From NCBI GenBank assembly GCA_022478985.1, contig JAKSZP010014855.1, positions 19,828 through 83,827 of the forward strand: a DNA stretch of 64,000 nt, read 5' to 3'. This document shows, piece after piece, positions 45,652 through 56,380 of the stretch. A program made the translations under genes and the position numbers. A model generated the notes under the pieces. It saw only the letters and a program-made list of their open reading frames with translations. It was not told the DNA's origin and did no database searches. The DNA comes from Massospora cicadina (taxonomy: Eukaryota; Entomophthoromycota; Entomophthoromycetes; Entomophthorales; Entomophthoraceae). The first letter of the stretch is position 1, and each line of letters opens with the position of its first letter.

Positions 45652-45811
45652 ACACGTTCCCCCTCCTCCACATAGTGGCGTTCCCGCTGGCAACAGAAGA
45701 TAGCATCACTTCTCTGGGGTGCTTTCCCTGTTACTAAGTTAAAAATTCTTTCATGTTTACTTTCAGAAGTGTCTGTCCCCTGGTTGGCCTTCCCCACAAT
45801 AAATAAATCTC
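45652..45811 (+). mobile_element. LINE C, displaced 3' tail
   Basis: Starts ACACGTTCCCCCTCCTCC, continues AGTGGCGTTCCCGCTGGCAAC and CTCTGGGGTGC, and ends CCCCACAATAAATAAATCTC. This is the sequence that follows the G1 breakpoint in copies B and D. The 12-bp LINE C duplication comes next. Confidence 0.92.
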
Positions 45812-45823
45812 AAACCCCCTTTA
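45812..45823. repeat. Target-site duplication of LINE C, right copy
   Basis: AAACCCCCTTTA, identical to 28038-28049, 17.8 kb away. It closes the nest. Confidence 0.9.
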
Positions 45824-46059
45824 CTGAGCCTTCTGTTGCATATAAGTCCACAACAACAAATTAGGATCCTCACCTAGTGCCGCAAATGCTCCCACCAATC
45901 ATGATTAGTTCTGGTCTTTAGATCTCATTATGCTTCCACCAAAGAAAACAATCCTCAGCCATATGCTGATTCCCCAATTCAGTTCAAATAGAACCTTGGG
46001 ACTTATTTTGGCTGTTATTCAAAAATCAGGTAATTTTATGAAAGAGCTTTATTAGAAAT

Positions 46060-46545
46060 TTGGCGGTTCTTAATTTGAAATGGGACTCCAAGAGCTCCCC
46101 TTATGTATATGTCCTAAAGCAAAATGTGAACCATTGCTCAGTGAACACCAGCTTGCTGTTAAAGAAGCTGCCACGCCAGATTATCAAACCCTCCACAAAA
46201 CTGTCATCAAAACATACAATGCATATAGAAGGTATTACCCCTCCTGTTATCCACCCACCCTAAATCACAAAGCAAAATTACAATGAATCAATTGCATAAA
46301 ACTACCAATGATGCTGTCTAGAATGTGGCAGTAGTAGCATAGAATCATAAAGCCAATGTTACTGACAATCATATCGCCACAATTATAAAACTACCAGATT
46401 ACCTCATTAAAGATGAAAAAGCTTTAGGAATTACTCAGCACAATTTATACCAATATTTTTTAAAATATGATTCAGCAATATCTAAACATACATGAATCGC
46501 CAACGCCCTTGCTTTCCGCCTTGTTCTGCACCCTAAACTGTGATG
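46060..46545 (+). pseudogene. Unrecognised decayed ORF downstream of the nest
   Basis: Plus-strand coherent reading. An open part at 46080-46286 (68 codons from the ATG) includes ICPKAKCEPLL, AVKEAATPDYQTLHK and YNAYRRYYP. After a one-base frame change near 46283 it continues to about 46545 through KLPDYLIKDEKALGIT and NALAFRLVLHPKL, interrupted by three stops. It does not match RT, integrase or LINE motifs. It may continue the knuckle-bearing fragment at 27820-28037 that LINE C separated. A gag-type or capsid-type protein is possible but unproven. Confidence 0.4.
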
Positions 46546-46899
46546 AGGAAGCTGCTACCAGGACAGAGCCCCCTGATCCCCACTCCCCTTTCGCCATGGT
46601 CAGATAAAAGGTTTCTGTTGTCACCTGGGTGGTTGTTTTCATTTTTTAAATCTTCAAATCCACTCAATTTGAGGGTTTTAGTTTTATTTAATTAGTTTTC
46701 ATTTGTTTTTTAGCTTTAAGCTTCGTTGATGTCCATCCCCTAGCTTCTTACCACTAAAAAAATTAAGGAAGTATTAGCTGTAATCAATCATTCCCTACAA
46801 GTGGCATCAATCTATGAGCCACTAATAGTTTTTTATGGCTCCATGACCTAAATTCATATGTGCTTCCATAGTGGTCATAGTTCTGGCCAATGAATGGAC

Positions 46900-49560
46900 A
46901 TAGGGTATCCAGGCAGAGATTACATTCTTATAAGGTTAGTCTGTTATCAATAAAATTTGGGCCATCATTTGCTTCAACCGCTCTTGGACCTCCAGAGTCT
47001 CTTTTTTTTAGTACTAGATGGTCCCAACCCAAGGGGGATCCCCAGAGGCTCTTTCTATCATGATTCTGGGAGAAATATTGGTGCATAACACAATCTTCTT
47101 CATATCTATATAAGAAATTTTTTGGATGCAATGTATTCAATTGGCATTTTGGTGTATATCAATCACCCAATGAACAATTGATAAGTTGCAACCTTGGAAG
47201 TTAGGGACCTAGCACGCGAGTCAGCCCATCTGAGTCATACATCTGTTGTAACCAACAAAGCTATGCAGATCGGTTATTATTGTACAATTTCTCTTATAAG
47301 GTAGAGACAGAACTTTCTGAAGGCCAAGAATATAGCTAAGCAATATTTTAAATGACGCTATATTTTTTTCTGCCTTGGTTAAGGTTTTACTGAAGTTGTC
47401 TATGGGTGGTTGAATTGATCAAAATTGAGTTGTGCAGTAATAGCTTTAACTTCAATGTCACTCACATCTCATAAACCAAAAAAGGTCTTGTTGGACTCAG
47501 GGTTGACTAGCATTGGGTCATTCATTAGAGAATCTCTCAAAGATAAAAACCTGTCATTGTCATTCTTTCCATAGAAATGGTACCTCCTTATGGTGGAGAT
47601 AGATGAGGGGATTGTATTGTTTGGCGAAATGCTAGGTGAATTGAGGGTAGTAAGAGATCATCATCAGAAAAGTTTGCAAACCTATCAAGATTTAGGGAAA
47701 GAAATCTTTTGTATGGCGTCGACCTTATTAGATAATGGAGAAATACCCTCATAAGTATTTTTTATGGCCATTGTGCTTCATCTAATTCTATAAAAGGCAT
47801 TGGCCAGCTTCAGCTTGATACATAAGGCTCTCATTTAGTCAAAGATCTCTCAAATATGCATTAGGTGCTCATTGAAGGTTTGGGAGAGTATTGAAATTGT
47901 CCAGTAGATCAATACACATGACATTTTCAGATTAAAAGTGTGCCATCCAAGACCTTCTGGAAGGTCGCATGTGAGTTGCCAACCCATGTGGCATGCGGTT
48001 AAACTCAATTAGGGATTTACTGGAAATGAGCGCACAATTTTTATTCCAACAGGAGCCAGAAAAAATTATCAGTATCCAATAGTAAGATCCACAGCTAAAA
48101 TGAACTGAGATCTGGCAAGATTTGGAGAAAACTGTAGATCTGAGGCAAGGAGCTTTCTTTTACATGATTGTATTCAGTTTTTGATAGTCCATTACAACTT
48201 GATGTCTACCATCCTTTTTTTGCAATAGTAGCATGAAAAGTTTAAGATCTCTGAAAGGGTCTTAGGAGGCTGTTGATCAACAGTTATTTCAGTTACTTTG
48301 TGACTTAGCTTATTTGATCTTAGTTTCCAATAGGTCTGAGCTCATATGGCCTGGGAATATCAATATGGACTCTGTGTTAAGCCCCTTTCATTAGCCCAAA
48401 GTCATCAGGTCCTTTAGACTTGATATCATCATACTTCTAAATTAGTGAATTTACCATTTGGTTTTATTTCTAGTTAAGGTTTTACTAAACTTAACATCTA
48501 AACACGTGATGTTTTAAGCCTTTTTAAAGTATAAGGTTGGATAATGATCTACACATTGAGACAGAGTTAAAATGTTCTGTAGGTAATTTAAATAAAATAA
48601 GCAATTGGTAGTTCTGAGATATGATTATGGACTGATCAGTCAAGTTTGTCATTATTATAGTAAATCCCCATATATGCAGTATCAAGTATGCCAGGGCAGG
48701 CCAAGAGTTCTCAACTTTTAAAATTTGATTATCCAATAAATCTCCAGAAGATGTGCAGAGGGTATGTTTGCTTGGTTCAGGTTTCCACCGCGACTTAAGA
48801 TTTGGGGTTATAATTGTCTTATTAATCATAAAAATGGGCAACATCTCCTGAAGCATCTAACACAGGGGAAGGAAGTGTAACCTTACGGGACCATTACTCA
48901 ATATTTACTCTCTCCTGGGAATACTGATGTTCTAGAATGCAGATCTAAGGTTTTTTTTCTTCTCTTCCACTTAAGAAAATTTTCAGACAATAAACGGAAT
49001 GCGGTATCCTAAGGTAAAGGAATACATTCTTGTAGTTAATGTCTGAATCAAAATTGACCAGTAATTTTGTCCTGATAAGCGTCATAGGATCTATGTGCAA
49101 ACTATGATACAAGTTTTCACTACCAAGGATCCAGAACGTATGGGAAAGGATTTGTAGGTTCCAAGGGATTGAGTGCAAGTAGGATTGGCAGTCCCATGCT
49201 TCATAAATTGATCATGATCAGGTGCAACCTTGATTTGCTCCATTAAACGGGATGAGATGACATTGACAGAGGAGCCAGTGTTGATATTGGCCTTGGATTT
49301 CATATTTTATACTACTACTTCCACTTGGATGACATTTTATCCAAATTTGTAGGGGGATATACGGGATTAACAATAAGATTAGAAATTGAATAACCTTTAT
49401 TCCCAGTAAAATTGTAAGGGACATTAGGGATTCAGAAGCAGACATGTGAAGCATTAAGGAGGATAATGAGCTTATGGTGAGGTGCAGGTTTGTCAGCTTA
49501 TGGAGCTTTGCGCCATAGTCTGGCACCTCTTTTTCACCTCGTCTGATTAATCCTTCAATT
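46900..49560 (-). pseudogene. G6: Ty3/Gypsy protease - RT - RNase H remnant
   Basis: Read right to left. Protease at 49303-49091, with ANINTGSSVNVISS (equivalent of DTGSS, the catalytic Asp now Asn) followed by RLMEQIKVAP. RT: QKKDGRHQVVMDYQKLN at about 48260-48185, then a TFN..HL-type block around 47880, with stops throughout. RNase H: a KKYSVI..IA.YLALQ block near 47340, ITDLHSFVGYN around 47270, then GxLACQVPNFQGCNLSIVHW (the GRLARW...LQ connector) about 47225-47160. No integrase follows; the element ends near 46900 or is cut. Very decayed. Confidence 0.65.
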
Positions 49561-51574
49561 ATTAATTTCCTGGTTGTTTATAGGCTGCAGTATGTAAGGG
49601 ACCTCGTTTGGATTTAAATTGAGGATTTTGGCCTAAATCATTGATGTAAAATCTTGATTCTTTGTTTTGAGAGGTGTGACGATTCTTGGTTTCAGGTGTT
49701 ATTAGAAATTACTTTTTGGTATCTAAATCATTTTTGAACTGTTTTTAATTACTATGATATGGGCGCAAGGTTGTTGTGGAAGGAGAAAGCGAATATGAAG
49801 CGATAATCACGTTGTCCAAAGTGACTGGTTGCAAGAGATGGGCATGAGCTTAATGTATAAATGATTAGCATATAATATAGAGTTCTCTTTTTCATGTCTT
49901 ATACACATAACCCCTGCTTGTAGTTGGACAAAGCTAATCGCTCCTGAACTTCTTAATAAGGGTTTTAATCTTCTCAAAAGAGGTGCTTTCTTTATAGTAG
50001 GGCATCATGATCTTAAGAGCACTAATGTGAAGGCAACTTGGATGCGTTGCATCTTCTTATGGCCTGTGGCTCTTTCCATAGCTCCCTCATAGACAAATAG
50101 AAAAGATCTTTTGCTCTCCATGCCTGTATATACCCTCCTTAAAAGTGGGGTAAAAAAGGGTAACTGTCTCAGATAGGACATGTAAGGCAGGTATTTGAAG
50201 GTCTGCTAACCAAGAAGGTTCAGTCTTAAAAGAATCTGTTATAAATTTGGTTCATCTGTTGCAGAAGGAGGTGGAGATCATTTTTTATGGTATGACTCAA
50301 GTTTTTTAATTGATATGTATTAACAGTAGAGCTCAGTAGTTGTTTAATCCGTTGGTAATCATTTATTGATTGTAGAAGATTTAAAGTCACTTGATACTGG
50401 ACTTTCAAGATAAAAAATCTTAGAGGTAAGGCGTTTGAATTGTCCTCCATAGCAGCTTGATTAAAGTTCTGTCTAGCAGCCACTTTAGAGCGATCTAATT
50501 GATGAGTATTAATCTTGTCATAAAGAGCTATTTATAGTTAATAACAAATCGAGATATTATCCTTCAACGTCCTTCTAACTTCCACTAGCTACTCCCCATA
50601 ATTGTTGCTCCATCTTTGGCAATACGTTCCTCATGGTCCTCATCATTGTTGACATGGGTCTAACTTTAGGGCCTCTAGGACCTACCAGACATCTAGGACC
50701 TTCAGGGATTTTGGGGCTTTCAGGTCCTTGCGGCCCTTCAGGCTTAGTTAGGCTGTGAGCCCCACTGAAAATATCATCTCCTTAGAGGTCTGAGAGTGAT
50801 TCACTTTGCTAAGCTGGTATTTAGTCCTATTAATTTTTTAATCTGAGCTTCATAAAGCTGTTATTTTTTCAGATAATATGTAAAAATAAGTCTTAATCTG
50901 GTCAAATCATGCGCTTATTGGCACAGTAGCATTAGCAATATTCTGGGAATTTCATCATGCAGGTAGCTACCAATTATTATCAAAATGTGCGAGACAATTT
51001 TGCATCTCAGTGATCTCTATTATTTTGTTAACAATACCCTTACAGTTTTCACACCACCTTTAATGGCAGTTTAATATATTTAAAGGAACAAAAATAAAGT
51101 TAGTTGCTAAACTAAGCTGCTCTGATTCTTCATGTGATTCATCCTAAAAGTTGTAGTTGATGATGAAAAGTTAGGTGAGAAAATAGCCATGGATTTAACT
51201 CATTCTGAATAACTTCTCACTGCTGGACTTAAGAGATAAATGTGGTGTACAAATGCGTAAATTATATTAACCAAGGTATTTTGTGCCCTATTTGATCGTT
51301 GACTAGGTTGCAGAGTTCCATAATGTAGTAATTCCACTGTTTGAGTGACCACAGATGATTCTTTTGGTAGGTTGCTTCATCAGGGGATGAATGTTAAAAC
51401 CATGGGTACATTGAATTGTAAAATTTCTCACATTATTGGTATAATTTGTTTTACAGAGTGGGCTAATCATATTTTAAATATTTTACTCCTGTTGAGGGAT
51501 ATTTTCTTCTCAGAGATGACCAACATTGGTAATGTGCATTTTCATAAAATCGCTTTTCACTTAACAGTGGGCAC
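49561..51574 (-). pseudogene. G6 gag-position region, decayed
   Basis: Between the G6 protease and the LTR3 copy. Coherent fragments occur on the minus strand: 50483-50226 (85 codons, with a helical stretch QVTLNLLQSINDYQRIKQLL), and further right-to-left readings around 50200-49950 (KEGIYRHGEQKIFS, KIKTLIKKF). No knuckle is visible. Placement and length (about 2 kb) suit a gag gene. The assignment is positional. Confidence 0.35.
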
Positions 51575-51985
51575 TGCTGGTCAGCCGGCCAACCAGTATG
51601 AAGTCTGGTTAGCCCTTGCCATTTTGCCTTAGGCGATAGGGCCAGCAGCGCCAGCTGACCCCTTGGCATGTCACCCGTGCCATTTGGGGTTCCCCCATTC
51701 TAAACCCCAACCACAAGGAAAATATAAACTTATATAAAGAGGGAGAAAATGCAAAGGGAGATATTTATTGAAAGGGAAATGCCAGGTATTTATATGCACA
51801 ATAGGGCTACTGCACCCATCACCAACCGATTGGCTCATCGCTGGACCCTCCAGCCAACCACTCTCTTTCTTCTGCTGCACTTACTCTTCCTGGCGTCGAC
51901 CCTCTCATCCCATCCAGTCCTAATGTCCAAATATTAGTTTTGGCTCATCTCAGCCTAGAGTTGCTAGTGAGCTTTATAAATGATA
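51575..51985 (-). repeat. LTR3 copy 1 (probable 5' LTR of G6)
   Basis: Shares ordered blocks with 59323-59815: GGCCAACCAGTATGAAG.CTGGT, GGGCCAGCAGC.CCAGCT.ACCCCTTGGCATG, AGATATTTATTGA/AGATGTTTATTAG, GGGCTACTGCACCCAT. The left end at TGCTGG lies against the G6 internal region. The right end is approximate. A short hairpin AACCAG...CTGGTT sits near the left end in both copies. Confidence 0.6.
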
Positions 51986-52171
51986 AGTATAAATAAACAT
52001 CAAATTTGGATTTGACCTTTGAGTTGATTATTATGCGCTGAAAACACTCTTGATCTCTTGGGAAACTTTGGAAATATAAACTTCTCACCAATTACATATC
52101 TTAACTTATCATAGTCAATAGTTTGGGAAATTTCCTTTATTAGGCAATAATTTGCTATTTAAATATGAGGC

Positions 52172-52864
52172 TGTAGGAATCCAGCTCTATTGTGCTTGCT
52201 GGTGCTTACGCCGCTGGATCCCACAAAAGTTTTGATAAAATCATAAATAAAACATCAATAAAAACTTTGCTTTTTATAGGGTTTTTATTATAAGCGTGGG
52301 AAAGTAAGGAATAACGATTCCTTTTGATATCTGACTGATCTTTATTTAAACTGCACCAAAGGTTGGGAAGATCTCAAGGATAGGTTTGGAATAGCTTAGA
52401 TGCATTCCAAATTGGGAAATATGGTATATTATCCTATCAAAACTTGGGAAATTCGAGTTACTTCTTTGGCAAAACAACAGATGGGATGGGGTTTTGGGGC
52501 TGAATGTACTTATGCGGCAATGTTTTAATTTATTTCAACCAATCACCGCTTGATAAAATACTTCACCTGGGGAGCTCTGCCACGCCTGTAAAAGGGGGTG
52601 GTCCACACGTAGGTGCTTGGAAGGGCCTTATTGTGGTTGGGGACATGCTTTCCAATGGTCTCCCCACAGTCTGTCACATGGTCAGAGTAATCTGACTGCT
52701 CAATTTTACATTATTTGCCTGTGCTGGTTTCATGATGGTGTTACCTCAGTTAATTAGATTCCACCGAGAATCAGCCAGGGTCTTTTGGCCAAATATCCTT
52801 GATATCATTATCATACTTATTTAAATTGTTTTTTGGTTCATCACAAACTCATAAATGACCGGCA
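52172..52864 (-). repeat. LTR2 copy 2 (693 bp) with adjacent polypurine tract
   Basis: Plus strand TGTAGGAATCCAG ... GACCGGCA, thus TG...CA. It aligns with 60738-61411 along its length, including CCACGCCTGTAAAAGGGGG, GTAGGTGCTTGGAAGGG and GAATCAGCCAGGGTCTTTTGGCC. Immediately right, the minus strand reads AACAGGGAAA before the LTR start TGCCGG, a polypurine tract, followed by about 150 bp like the end of the G3 internal region. So this is a 3' LTR of a minus-strand element. Confidence 0.75.
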
Positions 52865-54500
52865 TTTCCCTGTTTAGGCTGATTTTGACCCAAGACATTC
52901 TTCCTCTGCAGCTGAGAGGGCAAATGTCTGACAGAGGCGCTGGAATCATCCTTGGCCACCTCAAACATGAAATTGTCAGGTTCCACCAACATTACCTAAT
53001 TAATATAAATGAATCATCCTTAGCTACTAGTTGCCAGTGATATGAGGACTAATTTGGGGCCATTAATTAGCCCCGTCCAATACTAACATCCCAACTCAGT
53101 GGAATACAGATTTGGCTCAACCCAATTTGGGGATCAACTCACCATGTAATCTCATCAATAACCACAAAATCCAGTCAATTAAACATTCCACTGGATTAAC
53201 CTACTTCATCCCAAATCTTTATTAATCATTGATAGAATCCATATGATTAAAATTCTGACATACATCGTCACCTGGTTACTCAAAAGGACCTCGCAGAAAG
53301 CACAAGTTTTGATAAATTTAAATCTAATGCTGATTTCTTTAAATACTAAACAAAAATGAGTAAAATTAGCTCAGCGTTGACCTGATGGGTTTTTTCACTA
53401 GGAAGTATGCACTTTGGCAGTAACTAAAGGAGTGAAAGTGTGGTAAACAACGTATTTTATTTAATTAAGTTTCTGAACAGATATAGTTTTTTAGGGTGCA
53501 CAGTCTGAGTGTGGGTACTGACCCTCAAGATTAGCAACATATTCTTAAAGTTTAAGAGGGGCTAAAGCCTTTGATTAAGGAAGGGAGGGCCCTAAACTAC
53601 TTTCCAGCGGGTGACAAATTCGCTTCAGTTCTTTGATTCCCATGAGACAATGGTATGATCCAGGGTTTTTTGATTGGTATCTTCTGAAGGGTGGAGGGAG
53701 TTTGGTAAAGTTTGATCTTCATTCAAACCAACTTAATGTTACCTTTTCCAATAGCATTAATGAAAGAAAAACTAGGCACCCAAAGTCCAAATGCATCACT
53801 GGCACCACAGGGGTGGAAAGAGGCGCGTTTAGGTAGGAGTTAATAAGTGGCTGTTTAAAGAATTGGTTTACATTTACTGACAAAGCTGATAAAATAACTA
53901 AAACATGAAATATTTTCAACAAATATTTCATTGGACTTAAATAGAAAGTAGAGAAAATGAAAGCCGTCACCCAACCAATAGAAGACTTTTGGGTCTTATG
54001 TGAGATGGGGAGAGAGCTGCTAAGCTGTACTAAATTAGTAAGGATAATTTATAATTTCAAATCTGTTAACTAATGTTTTTGAACCCCGAATTTTTCCCTC
54101 AATAACACTAGATGACTTTTCCAAGTCATTCTCAAATCTATTTCTCACTTTCAAACATTTAAATTTGATTTTTTGAGTTTGGAATGGGGTGTCAAGTTCG
54201 ATCCCCATTATTGGCTTTTTTGACTTTTTGCTCGAATTTGGCTTTCTAGGTAAGTTTTAACCACTTTTATTAAATTCAATGCTTGAGCCTCCTGTTGAGG
54301 ACAGGAAATGGAAACTATGATGTAGGTTTCAAATTCTTTTAATGTCTTCACAGGTTTTTTAGTTTTTAAATAAAATCAGACTTTTTTAGAAAATTGGATG
54401 GTTTCTTGAGGGTTTGAATGGAGGAAATATGTGTTGCAGGCAGGGAGGGGCAGAAGCTATTTATCTCTCATCTAGGGTATGCCCTATGCAGAGATCTAAG
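52865..54500. other. Gypsy 3'-internal remnant, then mosaic AT-rich sequence
   Basis: The stretch 52865-53030 matches the end of the G3 internal region (CTGACA..TTGCCCTC.CAGCT on the minus strand near 52930). The stretch 53505-53740 is the second copy of the unit at 26590-26830. In 53041-53500 and 53741-54500 I see nothing identifiable. Confidence 0.45.
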
Positions 54501-54830
54501 TGAGGGGTGGGCCATAGAATTTGAAGCCTTTTCTGGTTCTAAAGTGGTGCACACCCTTGTACAGCTTGATGCCTGGCACCTAAGACCTTAATTACCCTTT
54601 CCTTGACAGGCAGGCATCACGTCGCCTTCAGGTGCTTTTGTGAGGGCACAGTTCTTGTAAGGATGGGAAGTTTGATGGCATTTAGGTTGGCGGATTTAGG
54701 TGGTTCAGGAGGGAGTGAATTCTTATTATATTTAAATTTTTTAGTAGCTCTTGACAGTTGGTACAGTTCTTAAATGGGACCCAGCTGTTCACATAAGCTG
54801 GGCATCCCAACCATGACAACAAGTTGTGCA
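54501..54830 (-). pseudogene. Second chromovirus 3' end (chromodomain tail and polypurine tract)
   Basis: Plus-strand 54585-54720 follows 34515-34650 of G1 block by block: GACCTTAATTACCCTTTCCTT, then CACAGTTCTTGTA.G, then TAGGTGGTTCAGGAGG. The stretch 54765-54830 follows the chromodomain region (GGGACCCAGCTGTTCACATAAGCTGGGCATCCC versus the G1 bases near 34712-34745). This indicates a diverged relative of G1. The rest of that element was not found. Confidence 0.5.
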
Positions 54831-56380
54831 CTTAACATTTACCCCTCCTTGTATCCAAATCTTTTTCTACTTAATATAAAGGCCTCTCCGCTATATTGTT
54901 ATCAGCCTTCACAGTTTTCTTGTCCTTATAAGGGGAAAGAGAGGAAGCATGGAAAGAGGCATGAATTATATAATGAGAGGCATATCAAGGTGAAAGATGC
55001 CATTTTTCAAGACCTTGGTAAGCGGATATGGCCAAACTTTCTTGCATGCTAATTTTAAGCGTGGAAACTTGAGGTGAAGATTATTCAGTGCCCACCATTA
55101 GTAAATCCACTTAAGGATAGTTAAGGGCCTCGCGTCACTTCTTATCTGAAAACCACTTGGCGTCATTGGAAAAATTTAGTCATCTTGCTCTAACCTGTTG
55201 TTGCACCTTCCAGATATGGGTGATAAAAAGATCTGAAGTGTGTTTGCACTACATGCTTGTGGCCCTTTACTTAACGTAAATTTATATCCTAATAATCTCA
55301 TACATAGGTGATACCCTTGTTGATAATTGAGTAGTTGTAAGAAAATTTGCCATAGGGAGGTCTGCTTTTAATTTTCTTTGAGAGACAGTAGCATAGCATT
55401 GTCAATACTGATTTAAGAACTGGATAGTATGTTCCATTTAGTCATCTGAGTGAGTATGGGTTGAAATCGTCGCTTATGCATCAGATTTCAAAGGCACTGG
55501 GTTTTATAATTAAAATAAGAGGTACTATTTGATGACAGTAACCTTAGCAAGCTTGCAAGAAGAAAGGTTTTGTCAAAAAGTATCCATAATTTAAAACAGA
55601 CAAAAGCACAATGTAGTATTGAGTACTGACAAAGGCTCCACGGCTTGCTATTCTTCCTGCTTTTTGTACCAGATTCTCTATAGCAACGTAGTAAAAATAT
55701 CTCCATCCCATTAATTTGGCCCAGATATGCCCCTTCCACTAGCGTCCTTATTGGTGCATTCTATATATATTAAGCCTCACTCAAAAGTGGTATTCTATTG
55801 AACTAATAACTAGATTAGGCTAATTGAGAAAATCACTGGGATGGGTGATTATTATAGTTGCGATCTACCTATTGTAATTTAGGCTCCAGTGGATGGTAAT
55901 TATAAGGGTAGGATTCTTCGTACTGAATATTATACACTGGCACAGGGGTAGGTAAAATTATAGATATAGGTAAATCAAAGAAGATTTAAATTCCAAGGCC
56001 AGGAGACAAAGTGATTAGTAGAATGAGGGGTAAATTGCACCAGAAGGGTTATGTGATTGTTCCACCGTATCTATAATTCTACAGTGCTGAGGCAAAAGCA
56101 CCAAAATTAATTTAGACAATTTTGGCCAATCATTTTGAAGTTGAGGGCAGCGCTCTCAAGAACCCTTATGCCATTTTCTTTTATCTCTAATAATTAGTTA
56201 ATTATAATTACTAAATATATATTGCATTGAATTATGGTTGTTCAAACCACTTGAACATTTCCCCCACTTAACCAAATATCTTTTAACAAAGATGAATGGG
56301 TGTCAGTAAGTTATTAGGAGATATAGGCCAGAGAACTGAGTGTGGTGATTGCTTTTTTAGAAACTTAGCATGCATTCAAT
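54831..56380. other. Spacer without recognisable genes
   Basis: Short open stretches only (for example 55739-55488 minus, 83 codons), none with a motif. It could include the eroded C-terminal end of the G2 integrase near 56100-56380, but I could not pin any domain. Confidence 0.4.

Noticed and set aside
51345..51632. 95-codon plus-strand ORF
   Set aside because: It overlaps the LTR3 edge and the G6 gag-position region on the other strand. No recognisable domain.
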